A DNA stretch of 64,000 nt, from NCBI GenBank assembly GCA_949128115.1, contig OX421964.1:47346601-47410600 (forward strand). The letters are read 5' to 3'. Below are positions 11,201 to 26,200 of the stretch, piece after piece. Below the pieces are notes generated by a model, which did no database searches, was not told the DNA's origin, and saw nothing but the letters and a program-made list of their open reading frames with translations. Source of the DNA: Anaspis maculata (Eukaryota > Arthropoda > Insecta > Coleoptera > Scraptiidae). Position numbers and translations under genes: made by a program. Position 1 is the stretch's first letter. The number at the start of each line of letters is the position of its first letter.

Positions 11201-14200
11201 GCGCGGTTTGATGTACAAAGGTATCTACTGGCCTAGTTTGACCAACAGCTTCCAGTGCAAGCACCTAGAATTAGCTTATCTGCGATACTCCCACAGGCAA
11301 CGGCAGAAAGCACTGATAATCGTTAACATCGTCGACTTGCTTCTAAAGGTATTTTTGTTTTGGCCTCCAAACTGCTTGCCAGATAGTAAGGGTGGTGATT
11401 TTAGGCCGCTTTGATAGTAGCGTGGTTGAGTCAGATACCGAAAGACTTGACACACGAATCGGAATCGATAATATGGTCGGTTTGTTGCATGTCCATCAAC
11501 ATAGCAATATGCATTTTGGGATGGTGGCGGTGCTTTGCCAACAATTACCTTCATTGGGCTGCGGTTTGTACTTGGCTGCTTCTGACCATGCAAGGTATGC
11601 TGCTGATGGTTGTAATAAACTCATTTTTATTTCAAAACATTTTTCATACTACACAGCTACAAAAGAGCGCTTGGTTTGAAATAAAAGCTTTGAAATCCTA
11701 GATGATGGTTTTGCTCTGGTTCTAATGGTAATGTTTCAGGTTTTGTGGGTAAAGGTATTGGTTTCATAGCCAAAGAAGATTTAGTTTGGTATGTCCTTTT
11801 TACTGTATTCGTACCATATGCCATGTTACCTCTACCACTCAGATGGTGCATGATAGCTGGATGTCTATCAGCCGTTGGACACATCATTGTGATCTCCATT
11901 GAACTCTACGATGCCAAAACTAAGGTTCTCATCATACAATATGTCAAATTATTGTATGTGGTTCATAATCTATCTGTCATAACCCTACTGAAGAATAAAA
12001 ATTATCAACACCAATAAGTGATTGTCAACCTGTTGAAGACTGATTTTTCCCCTTTCGAAAATTTCTTCTATCAATTATCTGTACCTATACGGCTTTAGAA
12101 GGTATACCTGCTATTTACACACATCAAAAATCTAGGGGACAAGTAAATTCAGACGATTCCTAAAATCATCATAGCTTCTGATTCCCGTGAGCGATTTCAT
12201 ATCGGTCTTCAGTGTTCGATAGCCCAATCTTTCGATTTCAATACGAGCAATGTTTCATAAAGATTCTACAGGGTGATCAGTGGAACAGTGTAAAATTGCA
12301 GAAAGTTCAGTACGAGCGCGATTTCCCAAAAAAAAAATCATGCACAGTTATGAAGATCGGTGCTTCAGCTTCAGTAACGTATTTGAATTTTTGAAATCGC
12401 ATTGCCAAAGATATTGGTCATTTTGTGCCGCCATGTTGAACTTCCAAGAAAGAAGAAAGTGGTCCGATTTTATTGAAACTTGGAACACACTCATGTCTGG
12501 TTCAAGTTATTGGAATTTCAAAGTCAAATGTCACTTTAGATCACTTTCGAGCCGCTGTATCAACTTTTTACATGAATGATTCAATTTGCATGGAACTTGA
12601 AACACACTAGAATCGAATTATTTACATAAAAGTTCAATGTGGCGGCTTGGAAGTGACCGAGAAAGACATTTGACCTTGGAATTCCAATTACTGAAACCAG
12701 ATATGAGTGTAATCCAAGTTTCAATGAAATCAGATCACTTTCTTGGAAGTTCAACATAGCGGCACAAAATGATCAATATTTTTGGCAATTTACCTTCGAT
12801 TCTCAAAATTCAATAACGCTACTTAAGCTGAAATACCAGTCTTTATAACTGTGCTATTAAAATGCATAAAAAGAATTCGTTGGGAAATCGCGCTCGCACT
12901 GAACTTTTGGCCATTTTACACTGTTCCATTGATCACCCTGTAGAAACATCAAAAACATTGTTCGTATTCGACGTGATCAAAACATAAAAACGAAGGATTA
13001 GGCTATCGAACACAGACAGATATGAAATCGCTGACCGCAATCAAAAGTTATGATGATTTTAGAAATCGTCTGAGTTTGCTTGTCCCCTAGATTCTTTTGA
13101 TGTGTGTATTTACTATTTATAAGATATACTAATTAGGATAATACACTCAGCTGAACTGGGGGTGCTGAGAATAAATTTCGTGTCAGAATAGATTGTGAAC
13201 CGATTGAATTGAGTGAACAAATCAAATTTGAATAAATCATTCGATATTTTTAGGATGATCAGCATCAAGACAGCAACAACTGCAAAACCAGGAGGATCAT
13301 CGCCAACGCTCTACTATACCTCGCCGTGAATTTTGCTGGAATGTACACCAAATACCTGACAGACAGAAGTCAAAGAAAAGCCTTCCTGGAAACGCACAGG
13401 TCTATGGAGACCCGTTACAGAACTCAGAGTGAAAATGACAAGCAAGAAAAGCTACTTCTTTCAGTCTTACCAGATTTTGTTGCCAAAGAAATGATACGAG
13501 ACATCGAAAGAGAAGAACGAGGTGGAGCGTCTTTTCAGCCAAATCAGTTTCATAAGATATACATACATAGATACGAAAATGTCAGCATTTTATTCGCCGA
13601 TATCAAGGGATTCACAGGTAAAACGAAGTAAATATTGGAAGACACTGTTTTATGCTTTGTATTTTAGCACTGGCTAGTCAATGTAGTGCTCAAGAACTAG
13701 TTAGGATACTGAACGACCTCTTCGCCAGGTTCGATAAGCTGGCAACTGTAAGTGTAATTTTATTCTTCTCTAATTCTTGCATTATCTTGGCTTTAGGCAC
13801 AGACTTTGGGAGTTTCGGGAGTGCGAGAGCAAAAGGCAATGTGAGCACCTTTTTGTGATTGCCTTTATAGCTAGATGAGGTTGATGTGACCAGAATATTC
13901 AATGTAGGTAGGCTGAAACTTGGAAACTTTTAATTTCATTAGAGATAATTAAACATTAAGGGCCATTTTAGGGAGCCAACACCAGGTCATCAGCTTTCAG
14001 TAAAGGGTGGAATTTTTTCATGCTCAGCTCAGCCTATTTTAACGTGAATCTTACCGTTCGTTGGGGAGCCTAGCAATGAATTCCCTTTTATAAATGAAGG
14101 CATGCAAAAATATGCGGCTTTTATGATTTTTTCCATGATGTCTGAAATTACCTTTTATGTTTTTACCTCACTGATGACCTCTTGTTCTATTTTATTTCAC

Positions 14201-17200
14201 TCATTGAAGTACAGGGTGCTCCAACGAAAAGTTTTTATCTGGTATCCAAAAACTCGCGTAAATATTTATTGGCTATGAATAATCTATCCAGCACCGTGGG
14301 TAGATAAGATTAGCTCGAGAGAAACAGATATGTACTACTTGAAGGAGAATTGGCAGAGGATTAAAAAACAAACAATATTTGGAAGATACCTACCTATTCT
14401 TACGAATTTGCATAGGGCACACATCATTTAACTACCGAATACAATTCACAAATAGATTGTCGCACTTAGGTAACGCTCTTCTTGACTTCGCTGGGCTCGC
14501 ACCGTCGCGTCGCTGTCGCTCTGAATTCAACTCTACTTGCCACAGTTTGAATAGGCCGCCCTTATATAGCCGCTCTTGTATTCCAGAATATTCAAGGCTT
14601 CTTTCTGGAAGATTCCGAAGGCTCTTGTCGCTTCTATAACTATTTCAGCATACCTATCACCACATATGTTGCAAGTTGCAAGTATATTCGCGAGAGCTTG
14701 AAAAAAGGCTAGTAGCTTCGGAAAAAATTGCGAGCTCTCGATGCACGGCTCCGTATCCAATTTTTCAGGTTTGTGTCTTATTCGCGCGTTGTGCTCTTTA
14801 GCGAGTTCCGTAACAATAATTATTATGTATGAGCCAGAAATACGTGACAGAAAACACATAGGTACGCCATTTAATTCCATGACTGCCTGTAAATGTTAGT
14901 TTCAAGAAGTCCGGCTCTATAATGGAAATAAACTTCAACTTTTTGATTGGTTTTTCATGAATAAAATCAAGGGATCGAGATATTTGGCTGAAGTATTTTG
15001 TTTTTAACGATAACCCATCTATGTAGGTATATAACAGCCTAGTCAACGAAGAAAAAATTGCAAAAATGAATAGTGTAGTTTTGAAAATTGGTAGAGATGT
15101 TCTCGAAAGCTTGCTGATTATTACTGTGTAGAAAGTCCCTATCGATAGGTGGTGTGGAATCGTCGCCATCTTGGATTATTGGTACATTTGAAGTATTTTT
15201 TGCTATTATCTCGAATTAAGGCGATCCCATAAAAAAAACGGCTTGATTCAAATGAAAGGCCATCAAATTGTCTACAAAAAAGTTGCGTATCGCTTTCACG
15301 TATCTGGTCATAACTTTAGAGAAATTGGCCTGTGAGCGTCAGGTGTGAGTCGTGGAGGAGATATTTGATTTTTCATGGTGTTTTTGAAGAATCGCGAAGA
15401 ACTACAATGCAGTGCTGTTTAGTTAATCTTCGTAATGAATAAAAAAATTGAAAAGAAATTTTTGGCCTTTTCTTCAGAAAATATGGGGGGGGGGGTCAAA
15501 GGGAAAAAAATTGAACCTCTAGAAAAAAATCTCTTTTGAAAAAAATTGAATTTCGGTTATTTGATAAAATTTTAAAAACATTTTTAAGAGGAATTATGAG
15601 TGATCACAAGGTGCAGAAGACAGACCAATCATTGTACAGGGCGAGTCTGTACCCAGGATTTTTTCAGACCGCGCGTAAACCTGAAGTGCATCTCAACACC
15701 TGAAAATGTCCATAACCAACACAACGAGAATCAGAACATGGGTAACCTTAACTGGTTTGTCTGTCACTCATTGTTCTGATTTTGGTAGTGTTGGTTACGA
15801 TTATTTTCAGATGTTTAGATGCGGCTTTGCAGATTTACGCGCGGTCTGAGAAAATCCGGGGTACAGACTCACCCTGTACAATGATTGGTGTGTATTTTGC
15901 ACCTTGTATCATAAATGGATCACTTATAATTCCTCCCAAAAATGTTTTCAAAAACTTCATAAATAACCGAAATACTAGAGGTTCAATTTTTTCTTTTTGA
16001 CCCCCACATACTTTCTGAAGTGAAGGCAAAAAAATTTTTTCCAATTTTTTTAATTCAATAACGAAGATTTACTGAACATCACTGCATTGTAGTTTTTCGC
16101 GATTCTTAAAAACACCGTGAGAAATTGTTGCACGATATACCTTTTAGATGCGGGAATAAGAATAAAATGAAATACATAGGAGTAGATCTATGAGCAGTTG
16201 AAATTTTTGTTAGCATTAGTAGAATGTTTTATTTGCGTTATTTGCATAAGTTAGCTCTGGACACGATGAATGGTAGTATACTCCCGACAATCTACTGATT
16301 GTTAGATGATGGTTGTGATGATTATGTTGTTTTTTTTCAAGGAAAACCATTGTTTGAGAATCAAACTTCTTGGCGATTGCTACTACTGCGTCTCAGGCTT
16401 ACCAACACCACGCTCAGACCATGCCCATTGCTGCGTAGAGATGGGCCTTCACATGATCAAAGCCATTCGTGATACCAGACACAAAACACAGGTGAGACCT
16501 ATTTTATTCAACTCAACAAGTCAAAACAAAAATCTACAGATACAAAATAAACTTCTTAGTCCAGCTCATTACAACAATCGTATAGTTCCATGACGCATTC
16601 CTTCACTCTTTCTCTAAATACCTTCGACTTCCCATACAGCATCGACAGATATTCCTTTCGATCTTCAAAAAATACTTTCTTGGACACTTCCTCGCTCCAT
16701 AACAGTTCTTTAATTTCTTCCGATGTGGCGAAGCAGAAAGAAAAGTACATTGTGCATTGCATCAATATTTGAGGCCTTCCAAATTCCAAATCCTTTTTGA
16801 ATTGGGGGTGAGGATAAATGGAAGAAATGTTGAAATTGTAAGACGCTAAAATTCGAGATAGTTCGTCGTAATATAATTGGTAAATTTCTTCGCCAAATTT
16901 AACTCTGTTTTCCCGATCTGTGGTCAAATAAACTATTTCTAACAAATCGTGGGCTGGAGAACAGTAGCGTATTGTTTGGAAATCTACAAATCGACAGTCT
17001 GTAGCTTCTTCACCATCAAAGTGAAGTAAAATGTTGTTGGTCCATAAATCTCCATGGCAGAGGACATTTCGAGAATTTGTAGAAGGCTTGACGGCTTCAT
17101 AGAATTGCTTTTCAAGTCTCGGCCACGCCTTCAAGAATTTCTGGTTATTTTTTTCTGTTTTGAGATCAGTAAACAAGTTGACGACATCAGGTACTGATTT

Positions 17201-20200
17201 GACTCCAGTTGTCATAACCCGAGAACCTGAATGTTCCTCTTCGTTTGTGAAGAAAGCTTCTTTTATGTATATAGGGTATTTTTCATTGAGCTTGTACTGC
17301 GAAAGTTCTTCGAAGACCATGAGGCTGGCATGATATTTTGCTAGTTTTTTCACGCTCAGTTGTAGCAAATTTTTGTTGTAGGGTATAAGTGAAGATGCTA
17401 TCTTGTAATCTTGTACTGAGAAATCTTCGAATATCATTATCTCCCCTGAACGTTGATAGTAGCAGGGGCTAACGCAGTCATTAATGGAAGAAATCCCAAG
17501 TTTCTGCATCATGGGAACGAGAGTTTGGTAAAAGAAAACTTCTTTGAAGAAGCATCCAGATTCGTTGACAATGTTTTGCGATTCTCTAGCCGTTGGCAAG
17601 CACTTCACGAAACAGTGGATTGTTTTCTCTTCGGAGTGCAGTCGTATTTTGATTTTTAATCTCAAATAGTCGCCAAGATAACCTTTCACTTCGTCGAGCG
17701 GTAGTAGCTCAAATTTCAAGAATTCGTAGCTACTGGTCCCCATTTTATTTCTGACAATGGTGTAACAATTTTCCCTTGTCACTCTTGAAAACTTGAAGAC
17801 TTCGTCTAGCTCGTTCAAAGTGTCATCAAGTAAAATATTATCGATTTCTTTTGAAGAACACCGCAAGTGTGCTGTTTCTATCTTGATCAAAGGCGTCAAC
17901 TCATGACTTGTAGCCATCAGCTTGTCCAAATTTAACACGGCGTTCACATCTATGGAATGTTTCTCTAGTTCTTGCGTGAGGCTCTTGTAATAGAAGTTGA
18001 TTAAATCGTCAAAGTGGTGCTGGCGCAGCTCTTTGGTGCTGTTGAAGAAGATCAGCTGGAGCACGTCGTAGACCGGAGGAGCATACAGCTTGGATTTGAA
18101 ATTAACCAGTTTACACTCAATAGGCTGCCCATGTTTGGATTTGAACATCATGTTTCGGGCTGTCAAGTTGCTGTGGCACAAAGTCTTTCGGAGTTCGGAC
18201 GACGTCAGCCATTCATTTGTTGATTTGATTTTTTCTTCGACTTGTCCCCGGTTATCCTTCGAAAGGCGTTGTAAATCAAAGTCTTCTGTTTTGATGTAGC
18301 GAAGCTTATGATTATCACTCAATCGATAAACCTTCCCTTGTTCTTTAGACTTGATCTCTTCATACGCAAAGCTCCCAGCATGGAACTTAGCGACAACTTC
18401 CAGTGCGATTTTCAGAAGTTCCAAGTTGAGCAAGCCTTCGTGCATCTTGAAGCCTTGCCAAGACAAATCTTCAAATAGGACCACATCTGGTTTTCCATAA
18501 TAAATTTTAGGGGTGATCTTCGGATCAAATTCTGGCAAAGTCTCCTTGAAGTCGCAAAATAAAATTTCGTTCACTTTTTTCATGCTATCTCTTCGTACAC
18601 GCTTCGCAAAGAAATTCAACGTTTTCTTTTTGTCATTGTGCTTGACCGTGATTTTGATCAAAAAGTTCTTCTTGAAGCACTGATCGGGAACTATGGCGAA
18701 ATCGACAGTTTGTACGTTTTCAGTTTTGAGATACTTCTTTGCGACATACTCGCAATCTTGGATTGTAATGGAGCTCATCGTGAGTTAAACTGCGATTTGC
18801 TCTGCCATCCTGCCACTATAAATAGACAAGAAAACCCTTGATTGACACGTGCACGCGGTCAGTACAATTTAGATTATTGTTAATTAAATAATAATGCGAG
18901 CCAAAATTGAGCTTTTCGAGACTGAGGAAATGCATAAGACTAGAGCACAATTGAAAGACTGAAGCTGTGAAAACAATGGATATTGTTTTAAGGTTCTTCA
19001 GAAATTCTACAGGTGATATTAATTATATATTTACTAGATTTGAAAATGCGTTATTATTTCTACCTAGACTGGGTACGTATAACTATTGTGACGTTACACT
19101 ATTGTTATTATTCTTTTAGAAATTTTTCTTGTCCCTATGTTTGTTTTGGAGTTTTCAAAAGTGTGAATAGAACAAAGAACTGTGGAGACTGTGAATTACT
19201 TTTAGATAATGGTCAATAAATCATAATAATTACATAGGTAAGTGAATTAAAACATTATTAGCACAATAAGATATCACTATAAAAATTTATTGAATCCAGG
19301 ACGTTTTCGTTATTTTGACTTTGATCCTGACTCAAAAATCCTCAGTGTTTACGAGTATGAGACAGAAACAACATCAGGTATTGAGCACGAAGAAAAATAA
19401 TCACTAAGACACATAACTTTATAAAAAATTACAGTGTTATTAAAATGTCGTGTTTCCAAGTGGTTGCAAGTCATTGTGTGATGTAAATTATTGTGAATAG
19501 CAATTTAAAACTTTTCAATATCATATTAATGAATTCACTTGAGTAGGTACGCTTGCGGTCATTATAAAGTGGACGACAATGTCAACGAGTTGGCTTGCTG
19601 TCATGCGACGTCCAGGCCAGAATCCTAAAAAAATCTTTCAACTGTCGTCCACTCTAAAAAGGCCGCAACGGTACCTCTACCTACCGATGGTTTTCTCAAA
19701 CGGAATTTTACATCATTCTCAATCAATTGAACAATTATAATTCTTGATGGATGTGTGGGGACACACCTATGAAAATCTGTGGTCATGATAGATCCTCCAA
19801 TGGAACCAATATGGCTCACCAATGTTGGTCTTGTACCTATATTGTATACAGTGTGCCTTGATGTATCAGTCGACATGTCATTTGTAGATTGGAGTCATTC
19901 TCAACTTGACCAACTACCTAGCTATACAAGCCAGCCAGCCACATTTTAGTTCCGTTGCAAACGAAATTGAGAGTCGAGCAGGGCCTAATAGTAATCGTTG
20001 ATCAATTATTCGAAGGTGCGTCTCCTAACCTTTTGATATCGGTAGCGCCACAGTAATGTTGGTATAAGCAGTATTTGATATCTTTTTAAGCCTCGCCAGA
20101 CGTAGTGGCGGAGGCTATTTTTGTCCGCTTTTTTGATTTTTTTCCCCTTGTTCCTTGTTTCCTGACAAAATTCACTTAAATCTTCCGTATCTTCCAAACG

Positions 20201-23200
20201 GTTAAACATATCCAGTTCATTCTTTCGTTAGTCGAATCTTAACTATTGCGGGTTGATACCGACGACGTTTAAAGATGATCGGTCGAATATAAACAATCTT
20301 TAACAACAATAAAGAATGCACAAGTCGCGAAATTCATCTGAAATAGAGAAAACGTACATATGCGTAATTTTACATCATCATATCTTTCGATCTGATGAAG
20401 CTATGTGCTTAATTTTTTTTTTAAATTGAAGTAGGTACATACTTGGGCCTTTGCGTTACAGTGTGACAGTGATTTAGTATATTGGAAATAGAATATCTGC
20501 TGGAATTAATTCAAACAAAAACGATTTTTTTAACATGGCTAGCTTTCAGTTCCCTCTTCAACATATCAAAAGTCCTCAACTCTGGGACTGCTACAAATAA
20601 GTATACAGGGTGAAAGTTTATTATTTTTCTTTATTTCCTTTCTTCATCAGTCTTTCTCAAAAAACTGATGACTGGAAAAAACGGTTTTAGACTAGTTTGA
20701 TAGGCCATAGTTTTCCAATAAACATATAAATAGAGCCGGAATTGGTCTTTGTCCGGATTGATTTGATCAAGATAGAATTTATTGATTTTTTTTATTTCAC
20801 CCTGTACGTAGAATACCAGCAGCTATCGAGGGGTGGGTTTTTCACACGTTTAGTAGGAGACCATAAGCTGAATAATGGGAGGCTGTTTTTTTCGAGAATA
20901 ATTTCACCGGAATAAAAAAGTTGAAAGATTTATTTTTTAATTTTCACCCTGTATACCCTGTACACTATATAAAGCTGTACCCTGTACACTATGCAAATTG
21001 TTACGTAAAATCCGGAAATAAATTTTGAGTAATTTTCACTGCGCCTTAGCAGATGCTGTATCTCAGAGGCTATTGACCATAGAGTAAAAAATTTAGTACT
21101 GATCTCAACCCGGCATCCGACACGTGGGGTGTGATAAACCCAAGCGCCCGAAAATCGTAGTTTTATTATTCAAATTTTGGGCCTAGCCCCCGCAGCTCCT
21201 CAGTAGCTTCCGGAAATGCATGAATCTAGGTATTACTGCATTAGCGGCAGTGCAATTATCACCACAGAAGAAGTGTTTTCGTTTCAAAGTCGACTTGGGT
21301 TTGTCACACCCCACGTGTCGGAACTTGGGATTTTTCATGTGACTATCATTATTACTAATTTTGGAGACATTTTTCACCAGTAGGCTGTGTTCTTCTTTTT
21401 TCTATATGGAGATTGAAGTTTAAAATGATTTTTTTGCGCAAAAACACGGTTACTCTCGTACTGGCCGTGCTGACGTCACAAGGCCTTGAGCCTTTACTTG
21501 ACAACCGTCGCTATCTGGAATCGGGCTGTGGCACAGTCAGGCTATCAAAAGGCGACCTAATGGGCAAAGAGAGCTTTCGGATTGTCCTTGCGTATCAAGG
21601 AGATGGAGTCTAGAAGTCTGCGGAAACATGTGAAAATTTTATTTGCCTCGAACATTCGTGGATCTTTTGCAGAAATTGTACCAAGTTGGACAATGAATAA
21701 GTTTTTCATTTTTGTACCGATTTTCGTTAGATTTTTTTTTGTTTAGAATTTTGTAATTTGAAGAATCATTATGTTAGTTGAGTTATTCTTCATGTATTGA
21801 ATGAAGGTTTTCTTTCTCAAGTAAACAATAGAACCTTTTTTTTTCCGTGTAAGATCGGGCTCAACGTATTTTCTTGTTTTATTTGTTCCAATATATTTTT
21901 CAACAAAACTTTCACTATCTATCGATGAAAACAATGTTCCTGAATCACAAAATGTCCTTTATTTGGAAAAAATGCCCATTACTAATTATTAGAGGTTACA
22001 TGAAAAATAGGGTTTGACACACCCCACCTGTCGGAACTGTTGAGAAAATTTCACCTGTCAGATGCCGGGTTAAGAATTTAATGAGCTACATTTGCTTTGC
22101 TGGTCTTTGTGTTCTAAAAGTGATAGTTCACAAGTTATTCAGAAAAAATCGAAAATTTCCAAGGATGGCGCTCTTTTATTGGCCCTAGGAATCTATAGGC
22201 TTCTCGGAAATTTCAGTATGTTATTCCATGTTGAATTCCGCATCGATCCACCAAATTTTGTCAACTTCCGAATTTATTTCCGGTTAAAACCTATTTTGAC
22301 TGGACTAAAACTCCCTGTAGGTGTGAAAAGGTCTTGTTTGTCCTGATTGACTGGATGGAAAGCGTCTTAAATCGAATCTCCTGTATATCACGTGAGTTCC
22401 ACAAAATGGCGGTCAACTTTCCCAATATGACTTTTACTTTCTTCCTTGATTTTCCAGGAAAGATAACCCCTTCTGAGTGGTTTTTCCCAACCGTTTTTTC
22501 GCTGCTTGCTTTCTACGACCGTGGCGTATGGCGAATGGCGAATGATGAATGGCAAATGACGAAGCGTGGTCGATGAAATAATAAATGGAATTTCCACGTG
22601 GAAATTGAAGCGCACTCAGAACTAAAAGTTTTGGATGAATTAGATTTCAATTGTATGCGAAAGAGTGATGTTTAAGTTTTTGAAATAAAGTGTTGAAGAT
22701 AACGTAGCGTCGACAAAATATATCCGCCTAAACTTGGCGTGGGACTCAACCTAACACCGGTTCGGTCCTTTTTCTGATTTCCTTTCGCCAATTATATCCC
22801 AGAAAACCACTGGATGGGTACTATTTCCCGATTTTGGCTGGAGGAAAACGCCGAGCGTGGCTATCGATTCCGCTGCCGTTATCTATATACCCTTTTTCTT
22901 CCTACCTTCTTCTGTTCGCACAAAACCTCGGACTTGCGATAAGCGTTACAATTTGATATTAAGGTGTTTACCTACTTATTTCAAATTTATTTTTGAGCAA
23001 TTATTTTCGTGAAGCGAAAACTAATTGTTACAAGATGACTAAAAATGGGAAGAGATAGGTCACTTTTGATTAGTCGCCGCCTCCAGCTCCCGCCCCCAAA
23101 CAAATAAATGCAACTTTCATCATTTTCACTGATTTGTCATATTTCCTTACACATTTGGAAACCCCCAACTCAAACTGAGCAATAGTTACTTTCCCGAATA

Positions 23201-26200
23201 CTGCCGCCCCCACACGCTGCCCTCAAAGTAAGAGATGAATGAAAAACATAAACCCGAAGACATAACGATCTAATTCTTTCGCTATATGGATAGCCGACTA
23301 AAAATGGGAAAGAATAGGCTACTGTTGATTAGTGGCTGCTCCCAGCTTCCGCCTCCAAACAAAAAAATATTGATGATTGAAAGAATTTTCACTCAAATCT
23401 GTTCCATTGACAAGTACCCCATTCTGATAACAAAAAATCACAATGAGTTTCAACTGAAGAGAGTGGGCAAAGAATGATGTTTCTCCTTCAAGCAAATTTC
23501 TTTACATTCATAATATGCCTCTTTAAGAAAATGCGCTACTGAGACTCACGCACGTGAAGGCATACTCACTTGTTGAATTCACAGGCACCCTTGACCCATT
23601 AAATAATGAACTCTCAGTACACTTATACTTTCTTGAGTAATGTAACAAAAACCAAAATGAATGACTGCTGCGAAGTAAATCCATTTTCTGAGCGAGGCTT
23701 CCTATTAAACACACCGCAAGGTGAGGAGATGGACTGTTTTTTTTGCACCAGCAACATTCAGCAACTATCCTGTAGGCACCTGAATGTCGAAATACAGAAA
23801 GGGCTTTGTTCTCTTGATATCATGTTGGTATGTCCTTTACGTCTGACAAACTCAGACCAGGACAAAGTCGCAGTTTGACTTACCCTGTCGGTCGCAGTTT
23901 GCGAAATATCTTGTCAAAACAAATGTCAATTCCTGAAATGTTCCCGGTTGCGCGTAGTTCAAATATCTTGTCAAAGTAATAAGTTGTCAATAGAGTGTAC
24001 CCAAGTTTATTTCTTCACAAGTTTATTTCTGTACATGCAGCGCATAAATAAAAGGATTTTTTTTCCATTTCTGGAATTTCTAGCTGGTATCCCTTCAAGC
24101 TACTTACTTCACCCTACCGTTGAAAACAAGCACACCAAACATAATAAAATCGCATTTTTGCATGTGAACACCCGGCGAAGCCCCATTATGCCGAGAGCAC
24201 CGCGTGTTCACGTTTTGAGAAAGAGAAAATGGCTCTAATAAAAACAAGCGGAAAATACTCGTTGGCGAGTTACAAGAGCGCAATTCCTTATAAGTACTAT
24301 AATATACCTAGTAGTATAAGAAAAAATGTGAAGTGCAAAAAGTGAAAAATATGGCGAATACAAGTTGACGGCTGAAAAATGAAGATTCTGAAAACATGAA
24401 TTTGGGTAGGAATCTGAGGTACCAAATTCAGGTTTCCAGAAAATTCTCCTGAAATTATCCTTGGTTAGTTAGAGCACCACAATTGAAATAATGACTTTGT
24501 TTGACCATCTGGAATAGCGTTTCACTGATTGAAATTTTAAAAATATCCCTGAAAAATTTCTGGTGATAATTTTTTTTTTTTTCAAATCAGCTAAACTAGT
24601 GCCAAACAATTCAAGAATCGTATTTTATAGCATTTTTCATGTAGCTTCCGAATATGACAGCAGATTGAAAAAAAAATCTATACAGAATGACTTTTTTAAC
24701 AGAGGCTCAAAAAACCAAATTTTGGGTACGGTCCTGTATTCATTTCATAAATGAATAGGGCGCTAAAAATGCCTTTGGTTTTAGAATACACCTGCAAAAT
24801 TTCAATCGATTCTATTGATCTATTCGTGAGATATGGGCAATCAAGCTTTCCTCGGTGACGTTACTTGGCGACGGCTAACGGTGAAAGTGCGTAATATGAA
24901 AGTATAATAGAGTGCTGAAGTGTTCTTAGAAAAATTCTATGTCTTTTAATTTTGAAGTTATGGAGGTACAAAAGGTGGTCCTTCGATCGCTTCTATTTTT
25001 GTTGTTTCAAAAGATTTCAGTTAATACTTATGGAAAAATATTGAGTACAAAAAAACAATTCTGTTCAATTTCTGTTTTCCATTCAGGGTGAGTCATAAAC
25101 TACAAAAATCTAGTTTTCCTAAAAAATCAGAAGCAAAGGAATTCTATTACAATGAATTGTGTTTTATTGTGCTATACATAGATTACGACCCACTGTGACT
25201 GTTTGCAGGCACTTTTAGAGAAAGATTATTTTCAGGATTCATGACTCACCCTGTATACAAAACAGAGATTCATTTGAGATTCAGAGGTTGATTTTTTGTA
25301 CTCATTGTTTGTCTATAAACAACTGAGTAAAATCTTTTGTAACAACGAAAATAGAAGCGATTGAAGGACCAACCTTTGTCCCTCCATAACTTCAAAATTA
25401 AGACATAGAATTTTTTTAATACCTTCCCAGAACTCTACAACACCTTCATATTGCACACCCTCAAGATGGTGCGACACTTTTGAATACCTGTATGTATTAC
25501 TAAATATTCCAACAGTAGCAGTATAGGTAGGTACTAAAGGTAGGTGTATACATGCCAGACCGACTTAACTTGTTTATTCAAGTTATCGTAGTAGATAAGA
25601 CACATTATTTTTTTGTTCTGTACATTCTCTCAAAGGTAATCACAATAATCTTTCAAATCTTGCACGGATTCCACCAGCCTTGCCTTGTACTTTTCGTCCT
25701 TGTCCTTGTGCTCCAGGACTAGATGACTTCTGTCTTCCAAGAGCGCCTTTTGGTAAAGTTCTTTATCTGAGAAATACTTTTCTAAAGCTTCGTTGTTGAC
25801 TAGTATCAGCGGAAAATAAGTGGCTGCTTGCACTAAACCGAAAACCTTGTACACTTCACAGCTAGCCAGAAATTCTTCGAAAGCTATCAGCGTTTGCAAC
25901 TTGAATCCGGCGAAAGCCACGTTTTTTTCTAAATTCGAATAATAAATGCCGATCAAGTTGTACATGTGCTTTTTACGAAAATCTCGCGACGTGTTTAGAT
26001 AAAACACGGACATGACATCATGTGCTGGAGGACAGTATCTCCCGCACTGAAAATCTATAAAGTTGCAAGCTGTCGGCTTGCCGTCTTTGTATTTCAAAAG
26101 AAAGTTGGTAGCCCACAAGTCCCCGTGACATATCACATTCTTGAATTTTGTAGATGGTTTGACCAAATCGTAAATTCTGTACAGAACTTTCTCTAGGACG

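Larger units (their letters stand above)
13748..16341. other. Ac78C: Intron 7 of the cyclase
   Basis: Holds an antisense LTR relic (about 14460-14815) and a foldback (15360-16140). 13748-14459 and 14816-15359 show nothing recognised apart from a lone TACAGGGTGCTCC motif near 14211. Confidence 0.65.

Noticed and set aside
20006..20209. Small basic ORF on the - strand
   Set aside because: No motif, no codon bias, lies in repeat-rich intron.
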